In this document: positions 19,321 through 24,563 of the stretch, piece by piece
Numbering within the stretch: position 1 is the stretch's first letter
Layout: each line of letters starts with the position of its first letter
Assembly (NCBI GenBank): GCA_022376515.1
Contig: WTXI01000450.1
Coordinates: 1-24,563, forward strand
DNA length: 24,563 nt
DNA from: Lactifluus volemus
Lineage: Eukaryota > Basidiomycota > Agaricomycetes > Russulales > Russulaceae
Direction of reading: 5' to 3'
Translations under genes and position numbers: made by a program
Notes under the pieces: generated by a model
Database searches by the model: none
Told to the model about the DNA's origin: nothing
The model's input: only the letters and a program-made list of their open reading frames with translations

Positions 19321-22300
19321 ATGGGAGCATGGCGATGGACATTGACGACGACTGACGGCTGCTCCAGGCGATATAAGCCCAGCCGGTTCTCTCTGTTTCA
19401 TTGCCTTCCGATCTCTCTACATCTTATTTCTTTTATATTATGAAATGTACTAAGTAAGATACCTCAAGTGGTTGGTGAGGCAATTGCGCGTATGCATTGT
19501 CCATATCGCGCGTAATGTATGTTGTCAGTTATGGGATGTTTCTCTCTGAGGGACGAGATCCCAGTCCAATCTGAACGAGTAATGGGCAGAATGTAATTTT
19601 TTTTCTCTATCTACTGCGGTTGAAGTGGAACATATTATTCATAAACATCGTAACCTGTCGGAGGGAATCAGTTAGAAAGAATACAAAGAATGCCAAGACG
19701 TGAAACGATTTGAATCAGAGAAGCCGATATTTTCATTTACACATCGTCCTGCGACATGCGCCGTCTACCAGCCAGCACCTGCCAAAACGGCAAGCAGTCG
19801 GCACAACCCTCATAAGAGACGAGGGCGGTAGGTAACGCAGCGACAAGGCGAGGTCATCAACGAATGGATGAACTTAGTTTTCGTCTTTTGCCCACCACTA
19901 CTGCCGTCCGTAGGGGCTCGTGAACCATGAGAAAAAAAGTCGACACTCACCACCATCAAGGTTTTGCACTATTTAGAGCCTGCGCACGTAAAAAAAAAGT
20001 CAGTAATGTCTTTGACTTTACGAACGATTCGGTAAGTGGAAGACCAAAAAGCAGACAGTAGACGCTCCGTTGGTGATGCATGTTTTGAGTATGGCTCACG
20101 GTTAAAAAAATCTCACCAACTCAATGAGATGGATAATATCTTCATCGCGCGAGGAGCCCGATTTTGGAGTTCCAGTGTAGAATGCGTTGAACAGACTCAC
20201 CGAATCGTTCACTTGCTGGGCAGTTGCAGAAAGTACTGTACGGTACTGTAAGTGAAAGCGCGTCTTTCACCGTGTTTGGATTCAAGCTCCGCGCCAAACC
20301 TCACAACGTGACCAAGTTCACTCGATGTAACTTGCGTTGTTTCTCGTCCATCGTAAGTGCTCTCTCTATCTTGTTGCTTTGCACATAGTTTTTTTTCTTC
20401 TTCTTGATGAACAAACTTCAATCAGTTCTGCTTCCGAAAGAGAATCATCTCTTGTGGACACCCATTTACCAACACATCGCGTTTCTGAATAATCATCCTT
20501 GTCGTTCAACTTTTTTCGCCTCTTTCTTACCTTCCCGCACTAATCTGGCTGCAATAGGTTGGGGCCCTTTCTTGGCAGAGTGAGGTGCTCTTTGGTGTCG
20601 TAAGTCATTTCCCCCTTTCCTTGTTGCGCATATATTTCCCGATGATTCTCCAAATTTACAAGCATATGTCCGATAGTTGATGAAGGACAACGTATGTTCG
20701 CTGAGGGACTACTCCCGATTTCTCTTCCTTTCTCCCTGTTATTGTCATCAATCGAAGTGCTCACAATGAACATCAGTGCAGATGCGATAGCTACATACCT
20801 CCCCTGGGTGTAAATATCACTTTCAACGTATCACTTCATAATCATATGTTTAAGCCGCCGGAATCCCCGCCGGACACTCCTACTGAAGTTCTTCCGAATA
20901 ATGGATGCACCCTGATGACGTGAGGGCAGATTGCGTACCGAAAGTGCTCTTGTCACCCTCCCCTCTCCAGTCCCATGCTGCTGAGGGTGGTGATACCCAA
21001 GATGTAATTGCCTTGATTGTCGACCGCCCCTGTACTGCTCTTGCAGAAGATCCTCTTCGGTTGTCATTAGCTATCGAAGTGTTTGTTACTCAATGCCTCC
21101 GGTATAAATTCTCCCTCACCGGTAGCATGCTAACGAGGCCTTGTGCATCGCGATCACGGTTCGGTAATTCTTGAGGAGTCGACCAGGTATTCCTGCGCAT
21201 CCGTTATGGCGGGAAATAAGGGAAGTGCGCAATACCTGCAGATGGGGCATAGACTGTTGGTCGTTATGACTTAAACTTGTATCTTTTTTCTCTTTGCAAC
21301 TAGTCCCAATTAACCGCTGTGCAACACACGTCAGCATCGCGTTGCTGTCAAATTTCCTTAGTAGACACATGGGCCATGTCATCTAAAGCGCCTATTCTGA
21401 CTCAGTTAAGTCAGCGTTTCATCGCTGAATGTCATCGAAACAGGCTGCGCATTCACCGCGGCACACGGTCTTGTCTCGGTGTTTGGAGGTTTGATCTGGA
21501 CATGGGACCTTTGGACACGCTCGAACACTCGGTCAGTTAATGAACCCGATCAGAAAAGGGTGATGAGGTGAGCTTTTTGTCATTGGCCGCCATCAAATGA
21601 TACATGAGCATCCGAAGACCCCGCCTCACTACCTATCAGTAACCTTGAACAAACCTGATGTCAATGTGTTAACGAGGCGCTCGAGATGTGTAAATCATGC
21701 GGGGTCGATCAAGTCATGTTGCCACAGAGACATCAGTGTGAAGTGGGCGGCACCATACTAGCCTTCTCAGACATGGGCAATAGAGCATCGAGGAAGAGTC
21801 GATCATGATCATGATGATGGATATTTATTGAGGTGTTGCCTGAGCGACTGGTTGGGCCCACAAACCCAAGCGGTTTAACGTGTTACGTGCCCACTGCTAA
21901 CCGCCAACCGCGCGGCGTTAACTGTGACCGCGGGATGAACTTGTATTCGAGGCGTCGATACGAGCCAGATGAGCTACTATTGGGGTGCCTGTGGTTGACC
22001 CCATCCAATCCGCGTGCGAGCTCAGGTTGCTGGCAAGAAGGCACCAAAAGGCACACTTTGTTTTGCGCCACAGAGTTTAGTCCTTCTCACGTCACCCCTC
22101 CTTTGTGAAACTCTTATCAGTGATTTAGAACATATGAACTCCACACAACAACAGGGCGCATTGTTTGAACAAAAAAACTTTAAGATGTACGTTGATTGTG
22201 GTGATTTGTGACGAAATTCCCTGACGCCACTGGAACTGCAGGGGCGCCTTTTTCCGAAATTCGGCATTTGTATCCCGCGCGACATGTAACTAGGATGAAA

Positions 22301-22871
22301 GTATGCGAGAAGGACAGAGGGTATTCTCGACATGTTGCGAGGTTGCTTTATTTTCCGACGTATGAAAATGTACAAGTTTGGTACATTAAAAATAAGTGAA
22401 CTGAGAAAAGCTCGTGCCTCATTGGGAGGGCAACCCCCCTGTGTGTGGGTTCTCATATGATATAAATCATAAAACCTCCTGAAAAATCTGACCGACGAGA
22501 CCGACGATCAAGTTTCAGAAATTTACCGAACCGAAAACTTTGAATGAAAATTTGTCCGCAAAATGATACAGTCAACTTTTCGAGTGTGCCTCTGGCCACT
22601 TCGGGGGGGGGGGATCAGCTTGAGAAATTAGGACAAAAGGATAAGAAAAAGTGATGGATGAGAGAGAGGCCAGATATCTCATCAACCGGATCATGGTAGA
22701 GAGGCCAAACCCAATTCGGCCATTGAAGCTTATATTGAAGTTCGGCTGTCGGAAGAGCGGTACCCGAACCCATGGTATCACCGAAGGTCTAGCGCGGTAT
22801 ACCGACAGTACAGCAGATCTAGACAGCAACGACTGTAGTGAGCTCACGTACGTACACCTCTCAACGGCCCC
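19321..22871. other. 3.5-kb intergenic region, no supported protein gene
   Basis: Open frames here are at most 144 codons, on both strands, with no motif or consistent third-position bias. Content noticed: four GTAAGT words (about 20032, 20249, 20355, 20598) without exons that fit them, an inverted repeat at 20022/20195, a relatively GC-rich island at about 21850-22100, and a run of G at about 22604-22613. Confidence 0.45.
20022..20210. repeat. 16-bp inverted repeat around a 157-bp spacer
   Basis: GAACGATTCGGTAAGT at 20022-20037 reappears on the opposite strand at 20195-20210 as GAACGATTCGGTGAGT (15 of 16 identical). The spacer has no coding signal. It could be a small inverted-repeat element or a hairpin-forming transcript. 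No flanking target duplication was recognised. Confidence 0.5.
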
Positions 22872-24445
22872 ATGTCAAGTAAGTTCAAAGTTTTCTGTAG
22901 ATTATCGTTTCCCTAGTTTCCTTCTGACCAACCCCCCAAATTTGTTGCCTAGTAGACTTTGCCATTCCTAACCTTTTCACTGTAAAGGGAAAGGTCAGTG
23001 CGCTTTTTGACGACAAAACTTGGGGGGTTTTTTTTTTTGACCAAATTTTCACAGGTAGCCGTCGTCACCGGCGGTGGATCCGGAATTGGCACGATGATTG
23101 CTACCGCATATGTGCAGAATGGTGCAAAGGTCTATATTGCATCTCGCAAGGAGAAACAACTCAAGGAGGTGCGTTTTGTACCACACACATCCCTCCCCAC
23201 GACCTAAACGAATACTTTCGCGTCTAATAGGTCTCAGAAGAATTGAATAAGATCTACCCTGGATCCTGCGAGTATGTCGTAGCTAACCTCAGCGTAAGTA
23301 CATCTTTTGTCACTAAGCACCTTTTTTTCTTCCTCTGAAACACACTTTTCACGTGAACCAAACTTTTTTTTTTAGTCCAAGGCTGGTTGTGACCAGCTCG
23401 TCGATGCCATCAAAGCTAAAGAAAGCAAAATCCACATCCTCGTGAATAACTCTGGCATGTCGTGGGGGCCCCCTTTGAAAAGTAAATGCCAATCATCTTG
23501 TGTATCAAGTTTGCCCTCACCCCAATAGTTTCCCAGAAAAGGAAGGCTGGGATCGCTTTTTGCCTTGAATGTGAAAAGCGTATTTTATAGTTCGTCTCGT
23601 CTCGTCATGCCCCTTTCTCTGTCGTCGCTGATGCGGGTGGGCCACCAGTTACTGTTGGGCTCACGCCCCTCTTGGCCAAAGATTCTACCAATCACGACCC
23701 CGCCCGCGTTATCAATATATCATCCATCTCTGCCATCTCTCCAATTTCCGCGGTACGAGTGTCATAGGAGGTAATAACGGCGTTTGGAGCTGTCAGTTCT
23801 TATTCCTTGTTGTCATCATCCTCGTGAGGTTCTCAACTCGTACTCAGACAACGCTAGCAAAGCCGCCGGTACGCGATCCCCATATGCCGTGGTGGTGACG
23901 ATTCGAACCGACCGTATGATATCCCTGCAGTCAATCACCTGACGTCCCAACTCGCCGTGACGTTGGGTCCACAGTTCATCACGTAGGTCCCTCAGCTTAA
24001 GTTCTTAGTTCATCTCTGACGAACGTGGTACAGTGTAAACGCAATTTGCCCAGGGTAGGATATGCTCGGATGGCCACCGGTTTGTAAGCTTCAGCTAACC
24101 CACGGTTATAGCGTCTTCCCCTCTAGGATGACCGCCTTTGGCTTCAAGCAGGCTGGAGGAGCGAAAGGGATGGCTGAGGGCCACCCTTGGGGTACGTGCT
24201 CTCATCTTTACACTCGCGCCTTTCTAACGTCTACCGCAGGGCGGGTAGGAGAGCCAGCTGACATGGCTGGCGTAGGTAAGCAGCTTGGGAGGATTTCGCT
24301 TTTAGGTATGGCACACTGACTATTTTTCATAGCCTTATTCTTGGCGAGTCCCGCGGCTTCCTATGTAACGGGTGCTCATCTCGTCCTCGATGGTGGAGGG
24401 TTGATTTCCGGGAATCAAAGGCTCGCCTCTGAGATACCATCATAG
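22872..24445 (+). pseudogene. Short-chain dehydrogenase/reductase (RhlG-like classical SDR), frame broken by three 1-nt losses
   Basis: NAD(P)-dependent oxidoreductase of the classical SDR family, closest in pattern to fungal proteins annotated as RhlG-like 3-oxoacyl reductases; the substrate is unknown. Thirteen exons: 22872-22878, 22953-22993, 23055-23168, 23231-23293, 23376-23481, 23529-23589, 23649-23791, 23848-23868, 23931-23982, 24034-24054, 24112-24191, 24240-24275, 24333-24445. Every splice site is present. Landmarks in order: VAVVTGGGSGIG (cofactor), IASRK, ILVNNSG, ALNVKSVFY, RVINISSIS, WSYNASKAA (catalytic Tyr and Lys), NAICPG, SYVTGAHLVLDGG (C-terminal strand). The frame slips by one missing base at the end of exon 5 (A run, about 23478-23481), in exon 6 (T5/G, about 23558-23563) and in exon 7 (about 23755-23758). 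Together they restore the frame, but stops arise in between (e.g. in the intact-frame reading of exon 6). Recent pseudogene or sequence error. Confidence 0.85.
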
Positions 24446-24563
24446 GATTGTCGCATGCACTGGCCGCCCGCATTACGCCCGGCAAGGGATGACCGCGAGG
24501 TTGTCAAAGATAGTGGGTCTATCCATAGTAGTCATAGTCATCATCGATAGTGTACAGCATGGA

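Noticed and set aside
23898..23916. Box-B-like GGTTCGAATC on the minus strand
   Set aside because: It lies inside an SDR intron, the T stem does not pair and no box A or acceptor stem is present.
1..24563. CRISPR array, prokaryotic operon, phage or rRNA genes
   Set aside because: No regularly spaced repeats, no Shine-Dalgarno-led gene strings and no rRNA signatures; the genes are spliced and fungal.

Overview
The window comes from a mushroom-forming basidiomycete (Agaricomycetes-type). The genes carry many introns of about 48-82 bp with GT(R)NGT donors and YAG acceptors. There is a Ty3/Gypsy-type Gag, a fungal MDR-type ABC transporter, and two proteins resembling Clp1, a regulator of clamp formation and sexual development known from Coprinopsis and Ustilago. 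All identifications come from reading the sequence; no database search was run.

Layout. Positions 1-604 hold the start of a Gag gene (minus strand) that runs off the left edge. Positions 605-7243 are gene-poor and repeat-like: an LTR-like block, an intron-containing tRNA-Tyr-like gene with anticodon ATA, decayed minus-strand coding sequence, an orphan promoter followed by a good intron, and an 18-nt direct repeat. Positions 7244-12538 are one 24-exon minus-strand gene for a full-size ABCB/P-glycoprotein-like transporter (1,324 aa, reconstructed without a frame break). Then come a plus-strand Clp1-like gene (13146-14206), a minus-strand Clp1-like gene converging on it (14831-15982), and a plus-strand SAP-domain protein (16268-19320) that resembles NuSAP and shares a 285-bp divergent promoter with the second Clp1-like gene. 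Positions 19321-22871 have no gene I can support. Positions 22872-24445 hold a 13-exon short-chain dehydrogenase gene whose splice sites all survive but whose reading frame is broken three times by single-base losses.

How the genes relate. The central block (two Clp1-like genes plus a putative spindle/chromatin protein) is the most interesting part. Clp1 is tied to the mating-type programme and to mitosis of dikaryotic cells, so a divergent pairing with a NuSAP-like gene may mean shared regulation; this is inference. The ABC transporter and the dehydrogenase look like independent housekeeping or accessory functions. Nothing in the window looks like a CRISPR array, prokaryotic operon or virus.
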